From Aporrectodea caliginosa (lineage: Eukaryota; Annelida; Clitellata; Crassiclitellata; Lumbricidae), in assembly GCA_020284085.1 (NCBI GenBank), contig JACEVL010000143.1, positions 2,515,246 to 2,579,245 on the forward strand: 64,000 bases of DNA. Direction: 5' to 3'. Below, in pieces: positions 54,262 through 64,000 of the stretch (within the stretch, counting starts at the first letter, position 1; each line of letters starts with the position of its first letter). The position numbers and the translations under genes are program-made. The notes under the pieces were generated by a model. That model had not been told where the DNA came from. It did no database searches and worked only from the letters and a program-made list of their open reading frames with translations.

Positions 54262-54615
54262 AAACAAAATAACAACGCTTTGTTTAGAGAATGGACCAAA
54301 AACTTGTGTCCATTTTCACTTCAGCAAGGCCTGCTATTAACTTATTAGGCCTATGAGCTCAAAATAGATCTACTTCCCTCTCTGGCGTCCCACGCTTTCG
54401 GTATACAGGCCAACAACAACTTCCTAGGACCTATAGGCCAACACCTTTGACGTCTTCAGGCTGTGCGGCTTTGGCCTGCGTAGGCCGCAAGTGTTCAGTA
54501 GGCCTATAGCACAGGTATAGGCCTGCACGAACAGGCCCTTCGAATAATAGGCCTACAGAACTTTTCACGGGTAATTAAATGCAGAGATACCTGTACAGGT
54601 ATAGAGAAGAGTCAC
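54262..54615. other. AGGCCTA-rich unique DNA
   Basis: At least five AGGCC/TAGGCCTA words within 300 bp; no gene. Confidence 0.45.
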
Positions 54616-54624
54616 ACAACTAAT

Positions 54625-54823
54625 CCATGTGAGTATATATATGTAAATATATGAAGTAGGTATATATATGTAAATATATATATATATGGATTTATATATA
54701 TATATATATATATGTGTACGTGTAGATATATAGACTCGAGCTATTCTAAGGCTCACCTTTAAAGATCTGTTAGACTGCGATGTTTTGCGCCTCTAAAATC
54801 ACTTTACAAGTAGCGAGATCTAT

Positions 54824-54858
<35 letters not shown>

Positions 54859-55080
54859 GTATATATGCATGCATATATATATAAATATATATATATACAT
54901 GCATGCATACATATATTATACAGAGTACATACCTAAATATATACATAAAATCATACATACATGCGTGCATGCATTTACATATGTACGTATACATATATAT
55001 ACGTGCATACGTACAGACGTACAGACGTACGAACGTACATACGTACATACGTGCAGAGATACAAACATACATACAATGAT
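54625..55080. repeat. TA and TACG microsatellite tracts
   Basis: (TA)n at 54632-54715 and 54823-54917; then ACATACGT words to 55075. Confidence 0.9.
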
Positions 55081-55089
55081 GAGTTCTCT

Positions 55090-55285
55090 GCTCGAAGGCA
55101 GGCCCATTGGCCTTTAAGCCACACGGGGATGAGTGAGGTGGTTCCCCGTGGCTTTCCTCACGGACAATAATTGTGGGTTAGCAACTTGTTCAGGGTCGCT
55201 ACGCAGTGGCTTGTAGTAGCTACAAACCTGCGACCCTCCGGTTACGAGGCACAGAACATACCACTACACAATGCGTCCCACATAC
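55090..55285 (-). mobile_element. tRNA-derived SINE, degenerate
   Basis: Plus strand shows CGACCCTCCGGTTACGAGGC and CAGAACATACCACTACAC, the complement of the head at 23367-23600. Confidence 0.65.
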
Positions 55286-55317
55286 ATGCATACATACTGT
55301 ATAATGTATATATAATC

Positions 55318-55445
55318 CTAATCGTAATCGTAATCAAGCATTTATATAGCGCCACTCAAAACAGAGGCGCTCCCGACCCGAGCCAGTCTCTTCACTGGTA
55401 AAGGGAGGTTTTCAGGCGCTTGCCGAACTGGTTAGTAAATATAGA
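55318..55445 (-). mobile_element. LINE/SINE 3' end with (AATCGT)n tail
   Basis: (AATCGT)n then CATTTATATAGCGCCACTC, GAGGCGCTCCCGACCCGAGC and CTTCACTGGTAAAG. Confidence 0.65.
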
Positions 55446-55462
55446 CAACTCTTGAACAACAG

Positions 55463-55640
55463 ACATACATACATACATACATACATACATACATACATAC
55501 ATACATACATACATACATACATACATACATACATACATACATACATACATACATACATACATACATACATACATACATACATACATAGACAGGCATACAG
55601 ACAGGCAGACAGACAGACAGACAGACAGATAGATAGACAG
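55463..55640. repeat. (CATA)n then (GACA)n microsatellite
   Basis: Pure CATA to 55590, then CAGACAGG and AGACAGAC. Confidence 0.97.
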
Positions 55641-56020
55641 TGAAATTTAAAACCCAGCAATGCAACTGAGCTACACAATGAGTTACCTAGTAAGTAGGTC
55701 AGTAAGTAGGCAACATTTGTCGAAGTACCTGAACAGGGGATTGTGCACCTGTGTACCAACGACGAATACAGTCGTGACCCCATAAACCACCAGCTATCTC
55801 GTCTTCCCCATCTAAGTACCATGCAGCTGCTTTCAGCTGACCGTGGGTACTACCCACCCACCTCCTTCAGGGAGATCAACCTCCCCAAACTCCCCTTCCA
55901 GGTCCATGTCTTCGGGGCCGGTATCAATTAAGGGCCAGACGAAAGTCTTTCGAACGCCTCGAACTTAATGGGACCCGGAGCATGCCACGAAATGATAGAG
56001 ACATCTGCACCTGGTGCAGT
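55641..56020. other. Unique DNA, no call
   Basis: A 62-codon plus frame at 55743-55931 (HLSTMQLLSADRGYYPPTSF) has no recognised domain; immediately upstream of LINE remnants and may be part of them. Confidence 0.3.
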
Positions 56021-56640
56021 AGAATTCCATCTGGTTTTCGAACTATCTATGCAACAGAAAACAGTTAGTGGTTTTTAACGAATGCCAATCCGAACTACAG
56101 TCCTTGGAGCTCCGCTCATGTGGAGCTCCGCAAGGATCGATTTTGGGCCCATTACTCTCCTTGATTTATATCAATGACATATGTAATACTTCTAGCCTAC
56201 TACATTTGATCATATTTGCTGATGACACCAACGTATTTGCTTCTGATAAGTCCCTATACGTTTTGCTTTAAAAGGTAAGTTATGAATGGTCTCCAAATGG
56301 TTGCATTAATTCATTCTGAGAATTTATATAGCGCCTCTCAAGGACTTACTCTGCGCTATAGCCTATTCAGGGCAAATCAGTTGTCTTTAAACATTGACCA
56401 AACTATAGCTTTATACTGCTTTGTTCTCAGCTTCAGTTCATTCCTGGTGATTATAACTTGATTGTTAGTATAACAGACAAGGCTAGCAGGTATCGTACTC
56501 AAACTGTCAGGTGCATACCTGGATCAAAACTTTGCATGGAAAGACTACATAGGCCTACTTCATACTGCCAAAATACTACAAAAGCGTTGGGATACCATCG
56601 TGCGTTTCCTATTAGTTACTAATTCAATTAGACTTGAGGC
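56021..56640 (+). pseudogene. LINE reverse transcriptase palm remnant
   Basis: Frames in order: WFSNYLCNRKQ-type start, CGAPQGSILGPLLSLIYIND, HLIIFADDTNVFASDKSL (active-site FADD), then past an insertion KANQLSLNI-like ANQLSLNIDQT near 56378 and LGAYLDQ-like remnants near 56510. Stops and shifts make it inactive. GVPQGSILGPLLF and FADD are diagnostic of non-LTR RT. Confidence 0.85.
56315..56372 (-). mobile_element. SINE tail inserted in LINE
   Basis: TTTATATAGCGCCTCTCAAGG and CTGCGCTATAGCC interrupt the RT between FADD and ANQLSLNI. Confidence 0.55.
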
Positions 56641-56832
56641 AGTTACTGTGTAGGGACCTCGAGCAAGTCCTTCGCTCACAATTGCTCTGCGACTGCAATA
56701 TAATTGTATCTGCGACAACATCCACCTTCTCTAACCTCAAGACTGTTCTCTTTAGCCGGGGTTGAGTCGGGAGCGCTTATGAGTAGATAATCTTAAAGGG
56801 GCGCTATATAAATGAATGAATGAATGAATGCA
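56640..56832 (+). mobile_element. SINE with (GAAT)n tail
   Basis: TGTAGGGACCTCGAGCAAGT, GGGAGCGCTTATGAGTAGAT, AAGGGGCGCTATATAAATG and (GAAT)n: same body and tail as 19606-19925. Confidence 0.75.
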
Positions 56833-57035
56833 TCTAGATTATTACTAGATGTTAGCGTTGCGTCTATGTCAACCTTTAGCAGATTAAACGAATATTTATC
56901 GATGTGCCAAGTTAATAAAAGGTCACGAATTGTGACACTGTTGAAAATATCGTAATAAAATCTGCCACAAGAAACAACGTGACTCTGTCATAGCGGGACT
57001 TGTTGTCCCTTCTGGTCGATCTTACCTTTTATTTA

Positions 57036-57588
57036 GGGCTACCAACCGTCCCGGATTCGCCTGGACAGTCCCAGAATCGGCCTTGTGCCTCCCGTGTCCA
57101 GGACTGATTCCAAATTGTCCCGGAACCTGGTGTAAATATCCACTTCACCAAATGTTGTTCTTGTTTTCGCGCACTAAGCTCGAACAGTCATAAATAAGTT
57201 TCACAGAGTGGCCATATAATAGACACAATAGAGGGTAGTTAGGTTAGTTGATTCTAATCTGTGTATGGGGCTCTTGGAACTGGCACCGGCTGGCACACAG
57301 CCGTAAATAAGTTTCAAGGACTGGCCATATAATAGACACAATAGAGGGTATAGTTAGGTTAGTCAATTTTAATCTACGTGTAGGGCAATTGTCTTTGATA
57401 ATTTGACTGCAATTTGTAACGACTATTTCAGTAGAGTGTAGGCGTAGATCCTGCTTTCGACTGACGCAACATTCGTCACATATATACAATGATGTGGACA
57501 GGGTAAATTGGTAATGGAACTAATGGCATATCGAGTGACTAACTATGCGGGCATCCCGGATTGACAAAATCAAAAGTTGGCAGCCTTA
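57036..57588. mobile_element. hAT-like element with 112-bp internal duplication
   Basis: Left AGGGCTACCAACCGTCCCGG and right AAAAGTTGGCAGCCTT suggest inverted termini. Inside, CATAAATAAGTTTCA...GGCCATATAATAGACACAA occurs at about 57191 and 57303. No transposase. Confidence 0.55.
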
Positions 57589-57884
57589 CGTTGAATGCCT
57601 ACTAACAGGCCTAGGCCTACTGTAAGGATGAGCAAGATCCCTACAGCAGAAACGAGTTGGCTGCGAAAGATCGCAAGGATTTGAAGACTAGAGAAAATAA
57701 GAAACGATGACATACATTAGGTATCCCAACAGCTCTGCTATACAAAAAGTCGTTATTATATTAACCCTAGGGATGGGAAATATTCGTGAGAGATACTGAA
57801 GGGAGAAGACTAGTCACTATAGGGTGTGTTTTACAGAAATACTAAAGGTTGAGTCTGGTGACTTCATGGTCACACCAGAAGTAC

Positions 57885-57945
57885 TATAGTCTATAGCGCC
57901 GGTGAGTAGATCACCTTGAAGGGTCGCTACATAAAATCTCTTTAA
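57885..57945 (+). mobile_element. Short LINE/SINE tail
   Basis: GCGCCGGTGAGTAGATCACC and TTGAAGGGTCGCTACATAAA, then (GTA)n. Confidence 0.6.
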
Positions 57946-57964
57946 TAGTAGTAGTAGTAGTAGT

Positions 57965-58034
<70 letters not shown>

Positions 58035-58048
58035 GCAGCAGCAGTAAT
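57945..58048. repeat. (GTA)n(GCA)n microsatellite
   Basis: TAGTAG then pure CAGCAG. Confidence 0.97.
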
Positions 58049-58065
58049 GAAAATACTACTACTAC

Positions 58066-58480
58066 CACTACCGAAACCGATACCGATAATACCGGTAATA
58101 CCGATAATACCGATATAATACCGATACCGGTAATACCGGTAATACCGATAATACCGGTAATACCGATAATACCGGTAATACCGATAATACCGGTAATACC
58201 GATACCGGTAATCCCGGTAATACCGATACCGGTGATTCCGGTAATCCCGGTAATCCCGGTAATTCCGGTAATACCGATAATACCGGTAATGCCGGTAATA
58301 CCGATACCGGTAATCCCGGTACCGGTAATCCCGGTACCGGTAATCCCGGTAATACCGATAATACCGGTATTACCGATACCGGTAATCCCGATAATACCTG
58401 TAATACCGATACCGATAATCCCGGTAATAGACCGATAGTACCGATAGTACCGACAATACCGATACTGATACCGATAACAA
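58066..58480. repeat. 9-bp ATACCGGTA/ATACCGATA satellite
   Basis: About 45 units alternating TACCGGTAA and TACCGATAA with TCCCGG variants. The unit has an internal TACCGGTA palindrome. Both strands are open but not coding. Confidence 0.95.
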
Positions 58481-58589
58481 ATTAAGTAATAACTAATAAC
58501 CAAAAACCAATAATCAATAACTACTAACTACTAACTAATAACTAATAACCAATAACTAATAATACCAATACTAATACTAATACTATTAA

Positions 58590-58850
58590 TAATTATTATT
58601 TTTTTTATTAATTAATAATTAATAATTAATAATTAATAATTAATAATTAATAATTAATAATTAATAATAAATAATAAATAATAAATAATAAATAATAAAT
58701 AATTAATAATTAATAATTAATAATTAATAATTAATAATTAATAATTAATAATTAATATTTAATAATTAATAATTAATAATTAATAATTAATAATTAATAA
58801 TTAATAATTAATAATTAATAATTAATAATTAATAATTAATAATTATAATA
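58590..58850. repeat. (TTAATAA)n microsatellite
   Basis: TTAATAATTAATAA repeat of 7 bp with an AATAAAT block near 58665-58700. Confidence 0.97.
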
Positions 58851-58962
58851 ATAATCTTATAAAAGTTTGGTTCTGCTGACTTTTTTGATCACATTTGACT
58901 TGGTAGAGTTCTAATCAATTTTTATTGGGGCTATATAAGTCGGTCAACTTAAACGTGGCTTC

Positions 58963-59075
58963 ACAACTAGGCCACTACCCTACCTGTGGTAGTGCCAGTC
59001 CCAAGCCTGGAGAAAGGAGGAGGGCGACACTAATCATTCATGTTATGACACAGTGTCGTTAAACAGCAACCAAGC
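58963..59075 (+). mobile_element. Twister-core SINE with 11-bp TSD
   Basis: AACGTGGCTTC is duplicated at 58952-58962 and 59076-59086. The insert begins ACAACTAGGCC (AACTCCGCC in other copies), hairpin ACTACC/GGTAGT, GCCAGTCCCAAGCCTGGA, GAAAGGAGGAGGGC, CGACACTAATC, CAGTGTCGTTAAAC and AGCAACCAAGC. Mutation of CTCC to CTAG weakens P2. Confidence 0.88.
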
Positions 59076-59207
59076 AACGTGGCTTCGGGGTCTCTTTCGA
59101 TGAGTATCTAGTCTGTTACACATTAGAGACGTTTACTTTGAAATTATCGAATAAATTTCAATTGTATCAACGATGAGTGACCGAACTTACAACGAGTCCT
59201 GAGAGGG

Positions 59208-59352
59208 ACGCATTGCAGCATTCCGATGGTTTGGACATGTAGAGAGAAACGACATTGCATCACTTGGACTAACACTAAGGGCAGCAAAGGACTTGACAAA
59301 TGACCAAGGGCAATGGAAATCGTTTATGGGCACCCATCACCCCAAAAGGAAC
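59208..59352 (+). pseudogene. LINE C-terminal fragment (RWFGHVER type)
   Basis: Plus frame: RIAAFRWFGHVERNDIASLG then LRAAKDLTNDQGQWKSFM and a stop. The LRWFGHVxR motif marks the C-terminus of another LINE group, distinct from the WNxLP group. Flanked by (GAT)n. Confidence 0.65.
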
Positions 59353-59449
59353 TGATGATGATGATGATGAATGATAACGCTGCTGCTGCTGCTGATGATG
59401 AATATCGATTGTTTTATTGGTGTTCAATAACCTGATTGACTTGACAACC

Positions 59450-59545
59450 CATCTGACTAGAAGCAGCGCTCATGAAGAAGGTAACACCATGCGCTTAGCC
59501 TTTAAGTAGCGCCTTAGTAATTTCAAGATAACGGTTATAATTGGC
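59450..59545 (+). mobile_element. Short CGCAGCGCTC element, degenerate
   Basis: GACAACCCATCTGACTAGAA, GCAGCGCTCATGAAGAAGG and CTTTAAGTAGCGCCTTAG. Confidence 0.6.
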
Positions 59546-59861
59546 AAGACTACGTCTGGTGCGATTTACCCTTTTCCAACAACCGCGCTCTCTAACGAAA
59601 TTCCTCTCGCGCTCACGTGTTCTTTTTTATTACAAGGAGAAGAAGCGTTGAAATACGGAGTCTGCAGTTTGCTTCCAGGCCGTACATTTCCGCTACACTT
59701 CCCCCTCTCCATGTGAAAATCCGACCGCCGTGACCCCACCAGGAAGTCGGGGTCAGCGCACATAAGGGCCGTATAACTCGACCGGAAGGAGATGAGTGAC
59801 TATCTCACGATTGCACACCCGTCCGATGCAGTCGCAAGGATTGGGGTAAGACTATCGTTTT

Positions 59862-60060
<199 letters not shown>

Positions 60061-60094
60061 ACAACGGCAACATCAGGAGCAGCAGCAACAACAA

Positions 60095-60325
60095 GAATCG
60101 TTTATTAATTCAAACTGACTAGTGTGCACTGTGCAGCAAGATAACATGATATGGTAGTTACAGATTATAACAAGTTTAACTGGAGTAGAATTTTAACTTT
60201 ATGGCAGGCTGCAAGGCGCCCACCTATCCAACTGCTCATTTTACAGTCCATAGGGAATTGAGGATTCCCACTAGCCCAATCAACCTGATGGGTCTAGCGG
60301 GTATCGAATCCGCGTCCTTCTGATA
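60095..60325 (-). mobile_element. tRNA-derived SINE
   Basis: Plus strand: CGTTTATTAATTCAAACTGA, GGCTGCAAGGCGCCCACC, and GCGGGTATCGAATCCGCG containing box B. Family of 24890-25135. Confidence 0.75.
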
Positions 60326-60459
60326 ATAATAATAATTATTTGTTTATTGAAGAAACAAGAAACATCCTTGATCTTGGTGCTAGCATGTTACCATTCGTTG
60401 TACTTGCAAGGCAGTGTGAAGCAGAACTACAGAGTGTAGTGAGTAGTGTGGTTTACAAG

Positions 60460-60502
60460 TATTGTATTGTATTGTATTGTATTGTATTGTATTGTATTGT
60501 AT
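60460..60502. repeat. (ATTGT)n microsatellite
   Basis: Pure pentanucleotide, probably the tail of the adjacent minus-strand LINE. Confidence 0.95.
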
Positions 60503-61090
60503 CTATCAATTTATATAGCGCCTCTCACAGTGCACACCAATCAGAGGCGCTCCCACCTGCGAAAGACCCAGAGAAAAGAAAGAAGTCTTGAGACAACGAA
60601 AAGAGGCACTTGGCCCAAGCCCAGTTAATAAACAGGAACCTGTCAAAGGAGGAAGCTGGTTCCATAGTGCAAGGCCAATGAAGGCAAAGGCTCGCGTTTT
60701 AGCCATAGCAGTTCACGCTCGCGGGACAAGGAGATCATGAGCGTAACGGACGAAGAGAAAGAGAAGTAGCCGAGACCGGCAGCCGGATAATGTCACAGAG
60801 ATACTTGGGAGCTCGGCCAGTATGCGACCGGTAGATGAATGAAAGTACCTTGAGCTGAACCCGAGCAATGAGAGAGGGAGCCAATGAAGGTGGTCAAACA
60901 TGAAAGCAGAGATGTGGGATGAGCGAGGAAGTCATGCTACTATAGTCTGGCCGCAGCATTTAGAACAGACGGAAGAGGAGAGAGACGAACCTTTGGGAGA
61001 CCAACCAAGAGAGAATTACAGTAATCACTCCAAGAGCAGATGAAGGCTTGAACAATTATAGAGGTAAAAACAGTTTACGCTGCGGCTAGG
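60503..61090 (-). pseudogene. LINE RT C-terminal region with 3' UTR
   Basis: Minus frames: FDHLHWLPLS, RYFHSSTGRILAELPSI, SRLLLFLFVRYAHDLLVPRA, AKTRAFAFIGLALWNQLPPL, then 3' UTR GGAGCGCCTCTGATTGGTG with TTATATAGCGCCTCTC. Frameshifted. Confidence 0.75.
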
Positions 61091-61269
61091 CCTGAAACTC
61101 TACCCTCGGATTCCCTGCTGAGCCTGAGTCGAACGTACCCTATCCTTGACGAATACGGTTCCTGTCTTGCAGATCTGGTTTGTTTGCGAGGCTGGGTCGA
61201 TTTCGTGTTATATCGATAATACAGATAACCAGATGATATGCGTTTAGTTTCCAATTTTTAGTCTACATT

Positions 61270-61860
61270 CATCTGCTTTGCCTCTCCTTCATTCAACCTT
61301 TCTTTCAATCCATCCTCTAGATCATCCACCCCGACATCAATCCATCCATCCATCTTCCATCCATTCATTCCTTCCGCCCACTCCATCCGTGCATCCATCC
61401 ATCCATCCATCCATCCATCCATCCATCCATCCATCCATCCATCCATCCATCCATCCATCCATCCATCCATCCATCCATCCATCCATCCATCCATCCATCC
61501 ATCCATCCATCCATCCATCCATCCATCCATCCATCCATCCATCTCATTCATCCATCCATCCATTCATCCATCCATCCATCCTTCCTTCCTTCCTTCCTTC
61601 CTTCCTTCCTTCCTTCCTTCCTTCCTTCCTTCCTTTTCCTTCCTTCCTTCCTTCCTTCCTTCCTTCCTTCCTTCCTTCCTTCCTTCCTTCCTTCCTTCCT
61701 TCCTTCCTTCCTTCCTTCCTTCCTTCCTTCCTTCCTGCCTGCCTGCCTTCCTTCCTTTCTTCCCCTCTGCCTCCCTGCCTCCCTGCCTTCCTGCCTCCCT
61801 GCCTCCCTGCCTGCCTGCCTGCCTGCCGCCCTCCCTTTATCCCTTCCTCCCTTCCGTCTT
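61270..61860. repeat. (CATC)n, (CTTC)n, (CTGC)n microsatellite
   Basis: Pure CATC to 61540, CTTC from 61580 to 61735, then CTGCCTCC. Confidence 0.97.
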
Positions 61861-62052
61861 CCCTCATCCATCTATCCCTCCTTTCTTCCATCTTTGTTAC
61901 TCTTGTTCTTCTCTTGTCAACACTCTGACGCAGCTACCATTCGTCTCCACAGAAACTACCCGTCAGCAACACACAACCGCCCTCCCCTTCACCCTCCTCT
62001 TCAACCGCAGACACCACCACTTAACGGCCCCTAGACGTCCACCCCATCGGGG
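61861..62052. other. Unique C-rich DNA
   Basis: May be the 3' UTR of the putative gene below; nothing else seen. Confidence 0.3.
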
Positions 62053-62204
62053 TAACAATCGCCCGGGGGCTCTGCCCTCTCGTGTGACGCGTCTACTGTC
62101 ACCGGGGTCGGTTCTGAGACGGGTGAAAGGGCTTCGACGGGTTCCAGACTATCTTCCCATCTAGGATCCTTACCATGGGAACCCCTCGCTGGTTGCCTTC
62201 AGAG
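62053..62204 (-). CDS. Possible last coding exon of an upstream gene
   Basis: Minus strand after TTTGCTCTGAAG (or CAACCAG) reads RGSHGKDPRWEDSLEPVEAL, SPVSEPTPVTVDASHERAEP and PGDCYPDGVDV then TAG. Acidic, Pro/Val-rich, clearly G+C-richer than flanks and non-repetitive. Partner exons would lie beyond 62.2 kb. No domain recognised. Confidence 0.35.
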
Positions 62205-62575
62205 CAAACATCTGAATAAACAATTGGATGAGTGATTACATCCATCCGTCCAACTGCATAAACAAGACGTCCACATAATATTATTACAGTATGATAACAC
62301 TAACAATACTTATATACATTTAACGTAAATTATTACATATTCGTATATATATATATATATATGAATATATACGAATATACTAGTATATATATTATTGTCT
62401 CTAGGTGCACTTTATATAATACTTATGTACGATAAGTGTGCACGTGTGTGTGGGGTGTTCGTGTGGAGGGTGTGGTATGTGTGTATGTGCGTGTGTGTTC
62501 ATTCTTACTGACACCTGTAAGTAAGTAAGTCTGCAACTGATATTCTGAGAAATCAATCCTTCTCTGCTCTTCTCT
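62205..62575. other. Unique AT-rich DNA with (TA)n
   Basis: (TA)n near 62343-62365 and a TATATACGAATATAC palindromic patch; TGTG-rich near 62440-62500. Confidence 0.5.
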
Positions 62576-62579
62576 GTCT

Positions 62580-63182
62580 CTTTCTATGCTTTTTCTGACT
62601 GTCTGTCTGTCTGTCTAGCTGTCTGTCTGTGTAACTTTATAAATCTCTGTCTATCTATGTTTCTTCCTGTCTGCCTATCTTTCTGTTTCTCTGTTTATTT
62701 TTCTATCTGTCTATCTATCTTTTGGTCAATCTATCTGTTCGCCTGTCTGTCCCAGCGTCTGTCTGTCTGTCTGTCTGTCTGTCTGTGTAGCTGTCTAACT
62801 CTCTGTCTATCTATGTGTCTCACTGTCTGTAAAACTATCTGCCTGTTTGTCTATTTATATTTCTTTCTAGCTGTCTATCTCTTTATCTGTCTATCTATCT
62901 GTCCATCTGTCAGTCTGAGCACCTGTCTATATGTCTGTCTGTCTTTCTTTCTGTCTGTCTGTCTTTCTTTCTTTCTGTCTGTCTGTCTGTCTTTCTGTCT
63001 GTCTTTCTTTCTTTCTGTCTGTCTGTCTTTCTTTCTTTCTTTCTGTCTGTCTGTCTGTCTGTCTGTCTTTCTTTCTTTCTGTCTGTCTGTCTTTCTTTCT
63101 TTCTTTCTGTCTGTCTGTCTGTCTGTCTGTCTTTCTTTCTTTCTGTCTCTCTGTCTTTCTGTATGTCTGTATGTCTCTTTGT
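62580..63182. repeat. CTGT/CTTT microsatellite
   Basis: TCTGTCTG with CTTTCTTT blocks. Confidence 0.97.
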
Positions 63183-63184
63183 GC

Positions 63185-63435
63185 CGCTGTCTAAGGAACC
63201 CCATCTGCTTAATCTCCACCACACTTGTTTGGGTATCGAGGGGTGTGTCTGTGGCCGCGTGACTGTTGGGGAGGGCAGGAGAGGGGCGAGGGTTTCTGGC
63301 AGAGCCCTGGCTGACTCCATCGCAGGGTACAAGGAGTGCCACGCGGCGTGTGGTCGGCGTTTGCGGCACCTCTTCCGTTGCCCCTAGCAACCGATCGTAG
63401 GGTTCAACGGGGCATCGATAGGTGTCACCACTTGA
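63185..63435. other. GC-rich unique island, possibly an exon
   Basis: Non-repetitive and open in more than one frame. Minus strand after GGTTGCTAG reads GATEEVPQTPTTRRVALLVP and TDTPLDTQTSVVEIKQMG; plus strand reads ADSIAGYKECHAACGRRL. I cannot decide the strand. It could be an exon of the same gene as 62053-62204. Confidence 0.3.
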
Positions 63436-63574
63436 ACGCGCTCAGTTAGGAGGGAAGGGGTTCTGTCTCTCTGTGCCTTTGTCTGCTGTATGCGTCAGTA
63501 TGTCTCTATGCCCGTGTCCATGCTAGCTTTGGTGTCTGTTTCTGTCACATTGCCATACTCGTCCTTTACAATAC

Positions 63575-63642
63575 CTAATGATGATAGTGATTATGATGAT
63601 GATGATGATCATGATGCTAGTGATGATGATGATCATGATGAT

Positions 63643-63713
<71 letters not shown>

Positions 63714-63936
63714 TGATGATGACGACGATGACGACGATGACGACGATGATTATGATTATGATTATGATGATTATAATGATGATGATGATGATGATGACGA
63801 TGACGACGATGACGACGATGATTATGATTATGATTATGATGATTATAATGATGATGATGATGATGATGACGACGATGACGACGATGACGACGATGATTAT
63901 GATTATGATTATGATGATTATAATGATGATGATGAT

Positions 63937-63967
<31 letters not shown>

Positions 63968-64000
63968 ATGATCATGATTATGATTATGATGATTATAATG
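63575..64000. repeat. GAT/GAC satellite with 72-75 bp higher-order period
   Basis: After (GATGAC)n, a block GATTATGATTATGATTATGA then TTATAATGATGATG and GACGACGATGACGAC recurs at 63748, 63820, 63895 and 63970 (spacing 72, 75, 75). It continues past the window end. Confidence 0.95.

Noticed and set aside
55743..55931. 62-codon plus frame
   Set aside because: No homologue recognised and it is next to LINE debris; left as unique DNA.
57817..58503. 228-codon minus frame with ITGI repeats
   Set aside because: Reading of the 9-bp satellite and (GCA)n; not coding.

Overview
The window looks like a repeat-saturated invertebrate nuclear genome, probably a marine deuterostome and perhaps an echinoderm. 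Three things suggest this: split genes with GT-AG introns, a clear arfaptin orthologue, and the palindrome TAGGCCTA scattered through the non-coding DNA (its link to ambulacrarian genomes is my recollection, not a calculation). There are no prokaryotic operons. Most open frames are microsatellites read in some frame.

Three host loci are supported. (1) A minus-strand arfaptin gene, 21068-26357: six coding exons, phases compatible throughout, 355 codons plus stop, with a BAR-type AH domain. (2) A plus-strand, apparently intronless gene, 31654-34740: 1028 residues, with a signal peptide, a cysteine-containing N-terminal domain and about nine to ten membrane segments; family not recognised. (3) A minus-strand type I receptor, five exons seen at 40302-47531: a TNFR-like cysteine-rich module, a second Cys-rich region, a Pro stalk, one membrane helix and a Ser/Pro-rich tail. 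Its 5' end lies further upstream. A fourth gene may end at 62053-62204 (minus).

The rest is mobile DNA and simple repeats. Regions 0-21 kb, 26.4-31 kb and 48-64 kb are mosaics of microsatellites, tRNA-derived SINEs, 5'-truncated LINE ends (recurrent WNxLP C-terminal motif, GCGCTATATAAA tails), hAT-like elements with 8-bp target duplications, a four-copy inverted-repeat MITE family with a GTCGTCC/GCCGTCC/GTCATCC terminus, a 2.0-kb DNA transposon with long terminal inverted repeats (2106-4131), and a 2.4-kb inverted-repeat composite carrying LINE reverse-transcriptase remnants (13439-15849).

The most interesting system is a SINE-like retroposon of about 110 bp present in five copies (6596, 11900, 16903, 29378, 58963). 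Its first 60-70 nt match the core of a twister self-cleaving ribozyme, with compensatory changes in the stems. Four copies have 11-13 bp target duplications, and their 5' ends lie at or near the predicted twister cleavage position. The missing P1 strand appears in the element's own 3' tail, so a complete ribozyme would form only in a tandem or circular RNA. This suggests a twister-based counterpart of hammerhead retrozymes.
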